A DNA stretch of 9,212 nt, taken from positions 1-9,212 of the forward strand of contig CAZUVQ010000075.1 of assembly GCA_964623915.1 (NCBI GenBank), written 5' to 3'. Of the stretch, positions 1 through 7,092 are shown one piece after another; position 1 is the stretch's first letter; every line of letters begins with the position of its first letter. Source of the DNA: CAZUVQ01 sp964623915. GTDB lineage: Bacteria; Bacillota; Clostridia; UMGS1883; UMGS1540. A program made the translations under genes and the position numbers. The notes beneath the pieces were generated by a model, which saw only the letters and a list, made by a program, of their open reading frames with translations, had not been told where the DNA came from and did not search any database.

Positions 1-204
1 GACCCCGAGAGCCTTCGTATCGGGCAGAAAATCTGCGTTCCGGAAGTATGCCCGGAGGGTTTCACGGAATACACAATTATGAGCGGTGACACACTTTATG
101 CGCTTGCAGTAAAATACAATACGACTGTGCAGGATATATTGGACGCAAATCCTCTCGTTACCGACCCCGAGGGCCTTCGTGTCGGGCAGAAAATCTGTGT
201 TCCG
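1..204 (+). repeat. 42-bp near-identical direct repeat encoding LysM tails
   Basis: Positions 1-42 and 163-204 match at 39 of 42 bases, with a 162-bp period (54 codons). The three differences are A/G at offset 10, A/G at offset 19 and C/T at offset 36. The repeat encodes the C-terminal strand of consecutive LysM modules, so the protein was probably built by tandem duplication of a 54-codon unit, and more units may lie upstream of the window. Confidence 0.85.
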
Positions 205-225
205 ATAATATCTGAGACGGATTGA
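1..225 (+). CDS. LysM-domain protein, C-terminal end only (5' truncated by window)
   Basis: Reading frame 1 is open from the first base to a TGA at 223-225, giving 74 residues of a longer protein. Residues 1-14 are the tail of one LysM repeat (D-P-E-S-L-R-I-G-Q-K-I-C-V-P). Residues about 22-68 are a complete second LysM: YTIMSGDTLYALAVKYN, then DILDANP, then the same tail with GLRVGQKICVP. LysM modules bind N-acetylglucosamine in peptidoglycan, so the protein is probably secreted or surface/spore-associated; this is family knowledge, and no signal peptide or catalytic domain is visible because the N-terminus lies outside the window. Each repeat tail carries one Cys. Codon use is visibly more GC-rich than the aminotransferase downstream. 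The gene ends in an intrinsic terminator at 290-320 and is probably not co-transcribed with what follows. Confidence 0.85.
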   Translation, partial: DPESLRIGQKICVPEVCPEGFTEYTIMSGDTLYALAVKYNTTVQDILDANPLVTDPEGLRVGQKICVPIISETD

Positions 226-289
226 CAAAATAATCGTGTAAAAAATAAGTTGCGGAAAAATTAAACATATTTAAAATCATCAAACTTTG

Positions 290-320
290 AAAGGAAAAAG
301 GTTTACTTTTTCCTTTTTCT
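290..320 (+). terminator. Intrinsic terminator after the LysM gene
   Basis: An 11-bp perfect stem (AAAGGAAAAAG at 290-300 with CTTTTTCCTTT at 306-316) closes a 5-nt loop GTTTA and runs into further T residues. The stem is A/T-rich, hence only moderately stable. It lies 65 bp after the LysM stop codon and overlaps the promoter proposed for the aminotransferase gene. Confidence 0.65.
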
Positions 321-330
321 GTGTTAAAAT
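302..330 (+). promoter_or_regulatory. Candidate sigma-A promoter for the aminotransferase-led operon
   Basis: A -35 TTTACT (302-307, 4 of 6 consensus) and an extended -10, TG-T-TAAAAT (322-330, 5 of 6 consensus hexamer), are separated by 17 bp. The start of transcription would fall near 337, leaving a leader of about 27 nt before the ATG at 364. The -35 lies inside the upstream terminator hairpin. This is sequence inference only. Confidence 0.45.
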
Positions 331-363
331 GTGTAATAATGTAGTTAAAAGGAGTATGGTGGT

Positions 364-1533
364 ATGTTTTCTGACAAAGTTACTGATCTTGAGGGGTCTT
401 CTATTAGGGCAACGTTTAAGCTTCTTGCTGACCCTGAAATAATTTCTTTTGCAGGCGGAGCCCCTGCTCCAACGTTGTTTCCGGCACAGGAGCTTGCGCA
501 GATTTCTGCAGAAATAATAAAATATAAAAGTGCAACTGCACTTCAATACGGCGTTACCGAGGGCTATTTTCCCTTAAGGGAATACGTTACAGACAGGATG
601 ACTAAAATTGGTAATGTTCATATAAATGACCAGCTTATAATAACAACAGGGGGTCAGCAGGCGTTAGACCTTGCTTTTAAGGTTTTTCTGAATGAGGGGG
701 ACTTAGCTGTTGTTGAATCACCGAGCTTTGTGGGCGGTTTAAACTCCCTTCGTTCACAAAATGCAAGGCTTATGTCTGTAAAAGTCCAGCAGGACGGGCT
801 TGATACAGAGGAACTTGAAAATATCGCAAAAAAAGAAAAAATCAAGATTTTATATACAATACCTACATTTCAGAATCCGACAGGAATTACAATGAGCATA
901 GAAAAACGCAAGGAAATTTTAAGGCTTGCTTCAAAGTACGATTTTTATGTGCTTGAAGATAATCCTTATGGTGAACTACGCTTTAGAGGCGATGATATTC
1001 CTACCATTAAATCAATGGACACAGAGGGAAGGGTTATTTATGCAGGCTCTTTTTCAAAGATACTGTCAGCAGGAATGCGTATAGGCTTTGCAATTGCAAG
1101 GCAAGATATAATGGAGAAAATGATAATTTGTAAGCAGGTTGCCGATGTTCATACACCCGTGCTGACACAGATGATGGCGTACGAATTTTGTACAAGGTAT
1201 TCACTTGATGACCATATAGAAAAAAGCAGGCGTTTATACGGTGAACGCTGTGATGCAATGCTTGGGTTTATGGATAAGCATTTTCCGGATTTTTGCACAT
1301 ATACACGCCCGGAAGGCGGTATTTTCCTATGGTGTTCTCTCCCTTCGAAATATGATACTTCTGTGCTTTTTAAAAGTGCTGTTGAAAAAAAGGTTGCCTT
1401 TGTTGCCGGAAACGGTTGCGAGGCAGATACAAAGAGAAAATCAAGTGATTTCAGGCTCAATTATTCACTTTCTGATATACCAAGGATTGAGGAAGGCATA
1501 AAAAGGTTGACCGAGGTTATTTTAAATTATTAA
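364..1533 (+). CDS. PLP-dependent aminotransferase, class I/II fold (2-aminoadipate/MocR-like group)
   Basis: The 389-residue product is a full-length fold-type I aminotransferase, which transfers an amino group between an amino acid and a 2-oxo acid using pyridoxal phosphate in the cytoplasm. Visible signatures are SFAGGAPAPTLFP (28-40) and LQYGVTEGYFPLREYV (60-75), both typical of the LysN/ARO8/MocR-C-terminal subgroup; TTGGQQALDL (94-103); FQNPTG with Asn171; LEDNPYG with Asp199 and Tyr202, which contact the cofactor; SFSK with Lys232 as the predicted Schiff-base lysine; and FRLNYS with Arg364 for the substrate carboxylate. No N-terminal GntR DNA-binding domain is present, so it is an enzyme rather than a MocR regulator. 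AAAAGGAG (347-354) sits 9 nt before the ATG. It is first in a run with trpS 14 bp downstream. The amino-acid substrate cannot be set from sequence; branched-chain, aromatic or 2-aminoadipate are all possible. Confidence 0.93.
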   Translation: MFSDKVTDLEGSSIRATFKLLADPEIISFAGGAPAPTLFPAQELAQISAEIIKYKSATALQYGVTEGYFPLREYVTDRMTKIGNVHINDQLIITTGGQQALDLAFKVFLNEGDLAVVESPSFVGGLNSLRSQNARLMSVKVQQDGLDTEELENIAKKEKIKILYTIPTFQNPTGITMSIEKRKEILRLASKYDFYVLEDNPYGELRFRGDDIPTIKSMDTEGRVIYAGSFSKILSAGMRIGFAIARQDIMEKMIICKQVADVHTPVLTQMMAYEFCTRYSLDDHIEKSRRLYGERCDAMLGFMDKHFPDFCTYTRPEGGIFLWCSLPSKYDTSVLFKSAVEKKVAFVAGNGCEADTKRKSSDFRLNYSLSDIPRIEEGIKRLTEVILNY

Positions 1534-1547
1534 GTGAGGTTCTTTTC

Positions 1548-2552
1548 ATGGTAGAAAAAAAACGTGTTTTCAGTGGTGTGCAGCCAACAGGTTGTCTGAC
1601 GCTGGGTAATTATATAGGTGCTATAAAAAATTGGGTGACATTGCAGGAGGAATATGATTGTATTTTTTCCGTAGTCGATATGCACTCCATAACTGTACGG
1701 CAGGAGCCGTCAGAGCTTCGCAAAAGATGTGTGGAATTTTTGTGCCAGTATTTGGCATGCGGTATTGATCCGGAGAAGTCAACGCTGTTTTTCCAGTCAC
1801 ACGTGCCCGCACATGCTGAACTTGCGTGGGTTTTAAACTGCTACTCCTATGTGGGGGAGCTTTCAAGGATGACGCAGTTTAAAGACAAGTCTGCAAAGAA
1901 TGAGGAAAATATAAATGCAGGTCTTTTCACATACCCTGTATTAATGGCAGCTGATATTCTTTTGTATCAGACAGATTTGGTACCTGTGGGTGTTGACCAG
2001 AAACAGCATCTTGAGCTCTCACGTGATATAGCCACTCGCTTTAACGGTATATACGGGGATGTTTTTAAAGTTCCCGACGGATATATTCCGCCCATAGGTG
2101 CAAAGGTTATGAGCTTGCAGGAGCCCACCTCAAAAATGAGTAAGTCTGACCCCAATCCGAATGGCTTTATCTGGATATTGGACGATGAGGACACTATTTT
2201 AAGAAAAGTTAAAAGAGCCGTTACAGATTCAGATGGCATCACCGAATATCGTGAAGGTAAAGACGGGATTAATAATCTTCTCACAATCTACGGAGCCGTA
2301 ACAAATCAAACTCCCGAAATGGCCGCCATGGAATTTTCGGGTCTGGGTTATGGTGACTTTAAGGTGCGTGTTGCAGAAGCTGTATCTGAAGCATTGAGGC
2401 CTGTCAGGGAAAAATATGAGGATTTGATGAAAAATCGTGATTATATTGAAAGTGTTTACACAAAGGGAGCTGATACTGCCTGTAAAATTGCTTACAGAAC
2501 GCTCAGAAAGGTATACAGAAAGGTCGGCTTCCCCGACAATAAATTGAGGTGA
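1548..2552 (+). CDS. trpS: Tryptophan--tRNA ligase
   Basis: The 334-residue product is a complete class Ic aminoacyl-tRNA synthetase that charges tRNA-Trp using ATP in the cytoplasm. The class I signature is TLGN (18-21, in PTGCLTLGNYIGA) and the second ATP-binding signature is KMSKS (196-200). VDMHSIT (43-49) and GVDQKQHLELSRDIATRFN (148-166), the latter lining the adenylate and Trp pocket, are characteristic of TrpS rather than TyrRS. The length matches the usual 325-340 residues. GTGAGG (1534-1539) lies 8 nt before the ATG, right after the aminotransferase stop, so the two are probably co-transcribed. There is no room for a T-box leader in the 14-bp gap, so tRNA-responsive control at this position is excluded. 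The 3' end runs into the wecA ribosome binding site. Confidence 0.97.
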   Translation: MVEKKRVFSGVQPTGCLTLGNYIGAIKNWVTLQEEYDCIFSVVDMHSITVRQEPSELRKRCVEFLCQYLACGIDPEKSTLFFQSHVPAHAELAWVLNCYSYVGELSRMTQFKDKSAKNEENINAGLFTYPVLMAADILLYQTDLVPVGVDQKQHLELSRDIATRFNGIYGDVFKVPDGYIPPIGAKVMSLQEPTSKMSKSDPNPNGFIWILDDEDTILRKVKRAVTDSDGITEYREGKDGINNLLTIYGAVTNQTPEMAAMEFSGLGYGDFKVRVAEAVSEALRPVREKYEDLMKNRDYIESVYTKGADTACKIAYRTLRKVYRKVGFPDNKLR

Positions 2553-2560
2553 TAATTTTG
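2546..2560 (+). promoter_or_regulatory. Ribosome binding site that sets the wecA/tagO start at TTG 2558
   Basis: GAGGTGA (2546-2552) spans the trpS stop codon and lies 5 nt before an in-frame TTG (2558-2560). An in-frame GTG at 2549 sits inside this same Shine-Dalgarno and has no purine-rich site of its own upstream, so TTG 2558 is the better start. The arrangement implies translational coupling with trpS. Confidence 0.65.
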
Positions 2561-3628
2561 TCTTTGGGTCTTTTGCTTTCGTTTGTGATTGCATTTGCTG
2601 TTGCATATGCAACTACGCCCTTCGTCAAGCTATTAGCATATAGGGTTGGTGCTCTTGATAAGCCCGATGAGGAACGGCATATACACAAAAAGGTTACTCC
2701 GCTTTTGGGCGGGCTTGCAATTTTCTATGGATTTGTCGTAAGTGTTTTATGCCTTTGCCAGATAGACATTTCTATACGTGGAATGATATTGGGCAGTCTT
2801 ATAATTATTATCACAGGTATCTTTGATGATATAAGGGCACTACATCCGGTAACAAAGCTGATAGGTCAGATATTAGCCGCTGTTGTAATAGTTTTGCATG
2901 GGATAATAATTGAGCGTATCAGTATGCCCGATATATTAGCACCCGGAGGTATTCTGGAGCTTGGCATTTTTTCGGTTCCCATTACAATTGTTTGGATAAT
3001 AGCTGTAACAAATGCAGTTAATCTTATTGACGGGCTTGACGGGCTGGCCGCAGGTATAAGCTCAATTGCATCGACAACGCTTTTTATTATTGCACTTATA
3101 ACAGCAGAAGCAAATGTTGCGCTTATAACAGCAGCTCTTGCCGGTGCATGCTTTGGATTTTTGCCCTACAACTTTAACCCCGCAAAAATTTTCATGGGTG
3201 ATACGGGCGCAATGTTTTTAGGATTTATTCTTTCTGTGGTTTCAATAATGGGAACGTTTAAGGCGTATGCTGTTGCAAGCTTTGTAGTTCCTTTTATTGT
3301 TTTAGGTTTACCCCTGTTTGACACAGGGTTTGCAATTTTAAGGCGAATAAAAAACCATAAGCCAATTATGGGCGCCGACAGAGGACACCTGCATCACCGC
3401 CTTCTTGATATGGGGTTTAACCAAAAACAAACAGTGGGTATTTTATATTTAATAAGCACTGTTCTTGGATTATCCGCCGTTGTGTTAATCGGAGCAGGTG
3501 CTGTGCGAGCAATGGTTTTGGTTGCTGCAATAATTGTGGTTATGTTAGTATCATTTTTTGTTATAGCCAATAAAGACAAACCGCAACAAAAAACTGAAAG
3601 CGAAGGTGAAAGCGATGAAAAAGCTTAA
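2558..3628 (+). CDS. wecA: Polyprenyl-phosphate N-acetylhexosamine-1-phosphate transferase, WecA/TagO/MraY-like
   Basis: With the TTG start the product has 356 residues and about ten or eleven hydrophobic segments, as expected for this integral membrane family. Such enzymes move GlcNAc-1-phosphate from UDP-GlcNAc to undecaprenyl phosphate at the cytoplasmic face, the first lipid step of teichoic-acid or other wall polymers. Family motifs appear in order: DKPDEERHIHKKVTPLLGG (35-53), the Mg2+-site pair in FDDIRAL (Asp90-Asp91), NAVNLIDGLDGL with Asp158 and Asp161, FMGDTG with Asp215, and the HLHHRL loop (277-282) that separates WecA/TagO from MraY. The last 20 residues are charged and cytoplasmic-looking (TESEGESDEKA). 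The gene overlaps the epimerase gene by 14 bp and probably shares its transcript. The sugar is inferred as GlcNAc from family and neighbour. An alternative start is GTG 2549 (359 residues). Confidence 0.92.
   Translation: MSLGLLLSFVIAFAVAYATTPFVKLLAYRVGALDKPDEERHIHKKVTPLLGGLAIFYGFVVSVLCLCQIDISIRGMILGSLIIIITGIFDDIRALHPVTKLIGQILAAVVIVLHGIIIERISMPDILAPGGILELGIFSVPITIVWIIAVTNAVNLIDGLDGLAAGISSIASTTLFIIALITAEANVALITAALAGACFGFLPYNFNPAKIFMGDTGAMFLGFILSVVSIMGTFKAYAVASFVVPFIVLGLPLFDTGFAILRRIKNHKPIMGADRGHLHHRLLDMGFNQKQTVGILYLISTVLGLSAVVLIGAGAVRAMVLVAAIIVVMLVSFFVIANKDKPQQKTESEGESDEKA
3603..3617 (+). promoter_or_regulatory. Ribosome binding site that sets the wecB start at ATG 3615
   Basis: AAGGTG (3603-3608) lies 6 nt before ATG 3615. 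The upstream in-frame GTG at 3606 is part of this Shine-Dalgarno and lacks one of its own, so ATG 3615 is preferred. The site is inside the end of wecA, pointing to translational coupling. Confidence 0.65.
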
Positions 3629-4763
3629 GGTTATGACTGTTTTTGGAACAAGGCCGGAGGCAATAAAAATGGCCCCTTTAATTCATGAGCTTGAGTCAAG
3701 GGACAACATACAATCTGTCGTATGTGTAACGGCACAGCACAGGCAGATGCTTGACCAGGTTTTGGAGCTATATAATATAAAGCCTGATTATGACCTTGAT
3801 ATTATGAAGGAAAGGCAAACTTTGGTAGGTATTACAGCAAGAGTATTGGAAGGTCTTGATTCTGTTATGAAACAGGAAAAACCTGATATTGTGCTCGTGC
3901 ACGGTGATACATCAACTACCTTTGCAGGAAGCCTTGCGGCATTTTATAATAATACGATGGTGGGGCATGTTGAAGCAGGATTGAGAACTTATGACAAGTG
4001 GTCTCCTTTCCCTGAAGAAATGAACAGGTGTTTAACAGGCGTTTTGTCTGACCTTCACTTTTCTCCCACGGTGAGAAACCGTGAGAACCTGCTCAGAGAA
4101 GGTTTTGCGGCAGAAAATATTTTTATTACGGGTAATACTGTAATTGATGCTCTTAATACTACTGTTAAAGACAGCTATATATATAAAAACAGTGAGCTGC
4201 CTCAAATTTTCATAAGCGGCAGGCGCATTATCCTTATGACTGCTCATCGGCGTGAAAACCTTGGCGAACCCTTGCAGAATATTACAAGGGCTGTGCGCAG
4301 AATTGTTGACGAGTTTTCTGATGTTGAGGTAATATATCCTGTTCACTTAAATCCTGCTGTTATGGAGGTGGCACAAAAGGAGCTTGGCAACCATGACAGA
4401 ATTCATCTTATAGAGCCTTTGGAAGCAGGGGACATGCACAACGCAATGGCAAAAGCTTATCTTATTATGACCGATTCAGGTGGTCTTCAAGAGGAAGCAC
4501 CCTCACTTGGCAAGCCTGTTTTAGTGTTAAGGCGTGAAACAGAGCGGCCAGAAGCTGTGGAAGCAGGTACTGTGCGCCTTGTGGGAGTGAATGAGGAAGA
4601 TATTTATTATATGGCAAAAGTATTGTTGTCCGATGCCGGAGAGTATGAAAAAATGGCAAAATCCATTAACCCCTACGGTGATGGTAAAGCATCACAGAGA
4701 ATTGTAGATGCAATAATTAGCAAATTTGGATTAGGAAAACGACCGGACGATTTTTTTGTATAA
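3615..4763 (+). CDS. wecB: UDP-N-acetylglucosamine 2-epimerase, non-hydrolysing
   Basis: The 382-residue product (WecB/MnaA family, about 370-385 residues, GT-B fold) interconverts UDP-GlcNAc and UDP-ManNAc in the cytoplasm. Signatures are FGTRPEAIKMAPL at the N-terminus (10-22), VHGDTSTT (95-102, Asp98), HVEAGLRT (118-125, Glu120), PEEMNR (133-138, Glu134), TAHRREN (209-215, His211) and TDSGGLQEEAPSLGKPVLVLR (286-306), followed by TERPEAVEAG, which binds the nucleotide. These cover the acidic and histidine residues tied to catalysis in characterised epimerases. It overlaps the end of wecA by 14 bp. Together the two enzymes give lipid-PP-GlcNAc and UDP-ManNAc, the precursors for a ManNAc-GlcNAc wall-polymer linkage unit. 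The next glycosyltransferase (TagA-like) is not in the window. The polymer itself is unknown. Confidence 0.96.
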   Translation: MKKLKVMTVFGTRPEAIKMAPLIHELESRDNIQSVVCVTAQHRQMLDQVLELYNIKPDYDLDIMKERQTLVGITARVLEGLDSVMKQEKPDIVLVHGDTSTTFAGSLAAFYNNTMVGHVEAGLRTYDKWSPFPEEMNRCLTGVLSDLHFSPTVRNRENLLREGFAAENIFITGNTVIDALNTTVKDSYIYKNSELPQIFISGRRIILMTAHRRENLGEPLQNITRAVRRIVDEFSDVEVIYPVHLNPAVMEVAQKELGNHDRIHLIEPLEAGDMHNAMAKAYLIMTDSGGLQEEAPSLGKPVLVLRRETERPEAVEAGTVRLVGVNEEDIYYMAKVLLSDAGEYEKMAKSINPYGDGKASQRIVDAIISKFGLGKRPDDFFV

Positions 4764-4778
4764 TGAGGGAGTGTTGAA

Positions 4779-5204
4779 ATGGAAAAAGGAAAAATAAAAA
4801 GAAGTCTTTTTGGTTACAGCAAAAAAAGTGTTTTATCCTACATAGACGAAATTGTATCTGATTATGAAAAACAGGCGAATGAGCTGAGGGAAGAAAACAG
4901 TGAAGTAAAAAAGCAGAACCAGACACTGATGAATGAAAATGCCTCTCATTTCAAAAAAATTGAGGAGTATGAAGCTGAGAGAGAATCTGTTTCAGGTGCA
5001 ATTATTTCAGCACAACTGCGTGCAAAAAAAATGCTGGAGGAAGCCGACCAGGAGATGGCAGAATTAAAAGCCAACAAAGCAGCCGAAATTGCGCTTGCAG
5101 ACGAGGAGCTTAAGAAGCTTAAAGACGAAATTGCCAACCTTAAGCTTTCTGCCATAGCAACACTTCACAAGTATGAAGCACAAATGGACGACCTGATTAA
5201 ATAA
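4779..5204 (+). CDS. Short DivIVA-like coiled-coil protein
   Basis: The product has 141 residues and no signal peptide or membrane segment. Residues 8-25 (RSLFGYSKKSVLSYIDEI) resemble the N-terminal lipid-binding motif of DivIVA/GpsB proteins (a G-Y-x-x-x-x-V-x-x-[FY]-[IL]-D-x-I pattern). The rest (about 25-140) is rich in E, K, A, L and Q with heptad-like spacing and is predicted as coiled coil, with a possible break near SVSGAIISAQLRA (71-83). DivIVA proteins mark negatively curved membrane at poles and septa and recruit wall-synthesis factors; that role here is inferred from the N-terminus and from its position behind envelope genes. GAGGGAG (4765-4771) lies 7 nt before the ATG and the gap from wecB is 15 bp, so it is probably the last gene of the operon. 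It is shorter than classical DivIVA (about 160-200 residues). A generic coiled-coil protein remains possible. Confidence 0.8.
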   Translation: MEKGKIKRSLFGYSKKSVLSYIDEIVSDYEKQANELREENSEVKKQNQTLMNENASHFKKIEEYEAERESVSGAIISAQLRAKKMLEEADQEMAELKANKAAEIALADEELKKLKDEIANLKLSAIATLHKYEAQMDDLIK

Positions 5205-5219
5205 TAAACAATTACATAC

Positions 5220-5252
5220 AAAAAGAGCCCTCTTTCTTTGAGGCTCTTTTTT
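5220..5252 (+). terminator. Strong intrinsic terminator closing the operon
   Basis: A 10-bp stem, AAAAAGAGCC (5220-5229) with GGCTCTTTTT (5242-5251), can be extended by TC/GA past a bulged C. The T-tract runs directly from the stem. It begins 15 bp after the stop of the coiled-coil gene and separates that operon from the M23 gene. Confidence 0.9.
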
Positions 5253-5291
5253 ATTTGACAAAACAAGTGTAAAATTGCTTCCTTCTTTCGA

Positions 5292-5321
5292 TTGAATATT
5301 TCTTTCTTTGTGATTTACAAT
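5292..5321 (+). promoter_or_regulatory. Candidate promoter for the M23 peptidase gene
   Basis: A -35 TTGAAT (5292-5297) and a -10 TACAAT (5316-5321, 5 of 6 consensus) are 18 bp apart, giving a start near 5328. A perfect TTGACA also occurs at 5255-5260, but nothing like a -10 lies at the right distance from it (the nearest, TAAAAT, is only 9 bp away). The assignment is tentative. Confidence 0.4.
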
Positions 5322-5351
5322 GTAAGAAAAGTGTGAAAGGATGATGCAATC

Positions 5352-6563
5352 TTGAAAAAAAGAGCCAGGCAGTGTATTGTATCTCCGGAATACAATAAAG
5401 AACCAAAAATCGCGGCTGTCAGCGTTGATAATTCTCATGTAAGAAAGAGAAAAGTTTTATCTTACCGTTATGGTTTGTATGTAATGCCGCTATTTGTAAC
5501 AGTTACCATGTTTTTGACAGGGTTTGTGGGACTTGGATTCAATGTATTTCTTGATAATAATTTTGCCGGTGTAACTACTATTGATAAAACAGATGAAATT
5601 GTAACATCGCTTTTATCAAGTCCACCTCAAAAAGATATTAAATTGTATCCATGTTTCGTAATAAATAAAAAATATACATCTGAGGTAGATCTTGCTCAAA
5701 AGCTGATGATTATCGACGGTCAGGTTTTTGAAGGCAGTGCTTTTATCTGTGATGGAAAACCTTTGTTTATTGCAGAAAATCAAAATGAAATTCAAAGCAT
5801 CATCGCAGAATATATAGAGCCATACAAAACTGAGCACACAACAAGTGCGGAGCTTGACTGTAAAAGTGAAATTGTAGACGGGATTTATAAAGCTAAAGAA
5901 AAAACAGAAAAGGAAAAAGCAATGGAATTACTTTCCGGAATAGATGTGATAACGACAGAATCGATTTGTACAATAGAAGCAGTCGCATATACAACAGAAA
6001 CGGTTAAAGACAGCGCCGTAAAGGAAGGAATTGTTACTGTTAATTGTGAAGGCTCCGATGGTGAAATGGAGGTTGCAAAGGAAATACGAAAAGTAAACGG
6101 AGAGTTGATTTCAGAAAAAATAACTGAGCAGACAATGGTTACAGTACCCGTTTCCAGAATTGAAACACTGGGCACTAAAGTTATTTCCGGTATGGGAACA
6201 GGTGCATTTTTGCGGCCGGTAAGCGGTGATGTTTCATCAAATTACGGAATTAGGTGGGGCAAAAACCATAACGGAACAGATTTTTTAGGGAACATTGGTG
6301 ATTCGGTTGAAGCATCTGACGGCGGAACAGTAAGCTTTTCAGGTGCTTCTGAGGGTTACGGGAATCTTATTATAATAGATCATAAAAACGGTTATGAAAC
6401 GTATTACGGACACTTGAATAAAAGCTACGTGTCTGAGGGGGATAAGGTTGAAGCAGGCGAAATTATCGGTGAAATTGGCTCTACCGGTAACAGCACAGGA
6501 CCGCACCTTCATTTTGAAATCAGAAAGAACGGTATTCCCATTAATCCGCTTAATTTAGTTTAG
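5352..6563 (+). CDS. Membrane-anchored M23 metallopeptidase with G5-like domain
   Basis: The 403-residue product has a basic N-terminal cytoplasmic stretch, one transmembrane segment (about 43-66), an extracellular region of about 140 residues without a recognised domain, a G5-like region (about 204-276, with KEIRKVNGELISEKITEQTM) and a C-terminal LytM/M23 domain (285-400). M23 enzymes are zinc endopeptidases that cut peptide bridges in peptidoglycan. The metal ligands look intact: His306 and Asp310 in HNGTD and His387 in HLHFE; His354 in YYGHL and His385 are also present. It is therefore likely active, unlike the degenerate SpoIIQ type. The start is a TTG (5352) behind GAAAGGA (5335-5341, 10 nt away); the two nearby ATGs (5341, 5344) are in another frame that stops at once. 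It forms its own unit after a terminator. Type-II orientation would put the peptidase domain outside the membrane. Confidence 0.92.
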   Translation: MKKRARQCIVSPEYNKEPKIAAVSVDNSHVRKRKVLSYRYGLYVMPLFVTVTMFLTGFVGLGFNVFLDNNFAGVTTIDKTDEIVTSLLSSPPQKDIKLYPCFVINKKYTSEVDLAQKLMIIDGQVFEGSAFICDGKPLFIAENQNEIQSIIAEYIEPYKTEHTTSAELDCKSEIVDGIYKAKEKTEKEKAMELLSGIDVITTESICTIEAVAYTTETVKDSAVKEGIVTVNCEGSDGEMEVAKEIRKVNGELISEKITEQTMVTVPVSRIETLGTKVISGMGTGAFLRPVSGDVSSNYGIRWGKNHNGTDFLGNIGDSVEASDGGTVSFSGASEGYGNLIIIDHKNGYETYYGHLNKSYVSEGDKVEAGEIIGEIGSTGNSTGPHLHFEIRKNGIPINPLNLV

Positions 6564-6762
6564 TTATGGCGGTATTAGTTCCCGCGTAATATCAATAAGG
6601 CTGTGAAACCAATGTGTCAGCGATGTTATTGTTCACACAGGATACTATTTCGCGGATTTTTGTTCTTTTTTTCTTTTTACCAGAGGGTTTTAATGTGTTA
6701 TACAGAAAAAGCACAGCTTATATGGATAGGCTTGGAAAATTGAAACTTATTTAAAAAAGGGG
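6564..6762. other. Intergenic region without a recognisable gene; weak terminator-like element
   Basis: No coding region of credible length is seen. CCGCG (6582-6586) can pair with CGCGG (6651-6655) across 64 nt that contain further short complementarities (CTGTG 6601-6605 with CACAG 6636-6640), and a T-rich run follows at 6657-6678. This could end transcription of the M23 gene, but the fold is poor and the assignment weak. The rest (6679-6762) is A/T-rich and leads into the tRNA promoter. Confidence 0.35.
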
Positions 6763-6791
6763 TTTACAAATATGTTTTTTTATGCTATACT
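6763..6791 (+). promoter_or_regulatory. Strong promoter for the tRNA-fMet cluster
   Basis: A -35 TTTACA (6763-6768, 5 of 6) and an extended -10, TGC-TATACT (6783-6791, hexamer 5 of 6), are exactly 17 bp apart. Transcription would start near 6798, just before a CTC-GAAA-GAG mini-hairpin (6801-6810). It is the only strong promoter upstream of the true tRNA, so the transcript should carry both defective copies as a 5' leader of about 170 nt. Confidence 0.8.
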
Positions 6792-6820
6792 ATAAAAGTG
6801 CTCGAAAGAGGGCAATATAT

Positions 6821-6899
<79 letters not shown>

Positions 6900-6968
6900 C
6901 GCGGGGTGGAGCAGTCTGGTAGCTCGTTGGGCTCATAACCCAACGCAAGAGCTACAATAATTTAATAT
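6900..6968 (+). pseudogene. Truncated tRNA-fMet copy 2 with an acquired hairpin
   Basis: Positions 6900-6939 match the true tRNA-fMet at 36 of 40 positions and copy 1 at 38 of 40. The anticodon arm is still paired, TTGGG-CTCATAA-CCCAA, with the change at position 29 (C to T) matched on the other strand. No T-arm, 3' acceptor strand or CCA follows. Instead GAGCTAC (6949-6955) is the exact reverse complement of GTAGCTC (6919-6925) of the D arm. With GTTGGG/CCCAAC inside it, this makes a 13-bp stem with one 4-nt bulge (GCAA) and the anticodon loop at its tip. The remainder (6957-6968) is A/T-rich spacer. Confidence 0.8.
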
Positions 6969-7045
<77 letters not shown>

Positions 7046-7047
7046 TC

Positions 7048-7081
7048 AAACCCTTGAAATCACTGGATTTCAGGGGTTTTT
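7048..7081 (+). terminator. Intrinsic terminator of the tRNA-fMet transcript
   Basis: A 14-bp stem, AAACCCTTGAAATC (7048-7061) with GATTTCAGGGGTTT (7066-7079), has one T-G wobble and a 4-nt loop (ACTG), and ends in a run of five T. It starts 2 nt after the CCA and insulates the element from tRNA transcription. Confidence 0.9.
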
Positions 7082-7092
7082 ACTTTTCCATT

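Noticed and set aside
280..546. Minus-strand 88-codon frame over the terminator and aminotransferase start
   Set aside because: It is antisense to a terminator, a promoter and a clear enzyme N-terminus, with low-complexity composition.
1534..1547. T-box leader controlling trpS
   Set aside because: Only 14 bp separate trpS from the gene before it, and no T-box motif is seen there or upstream of the aminotransferase gene.
5255..5275. Perfect TTGACA with TAAAAT as the M23 promoter
   Set aside because: The hexamers are only 9 bp apart, too close for a sigma-A promoter; the pair at 5292-5321 has normal spacing.
6693..6743. A 16-codon frame starting at ATG 6693 behind AGAGGG
   Set aside because: Too short, with no homology, composition or context to support it; a chance frame in A/T-rich DNA.
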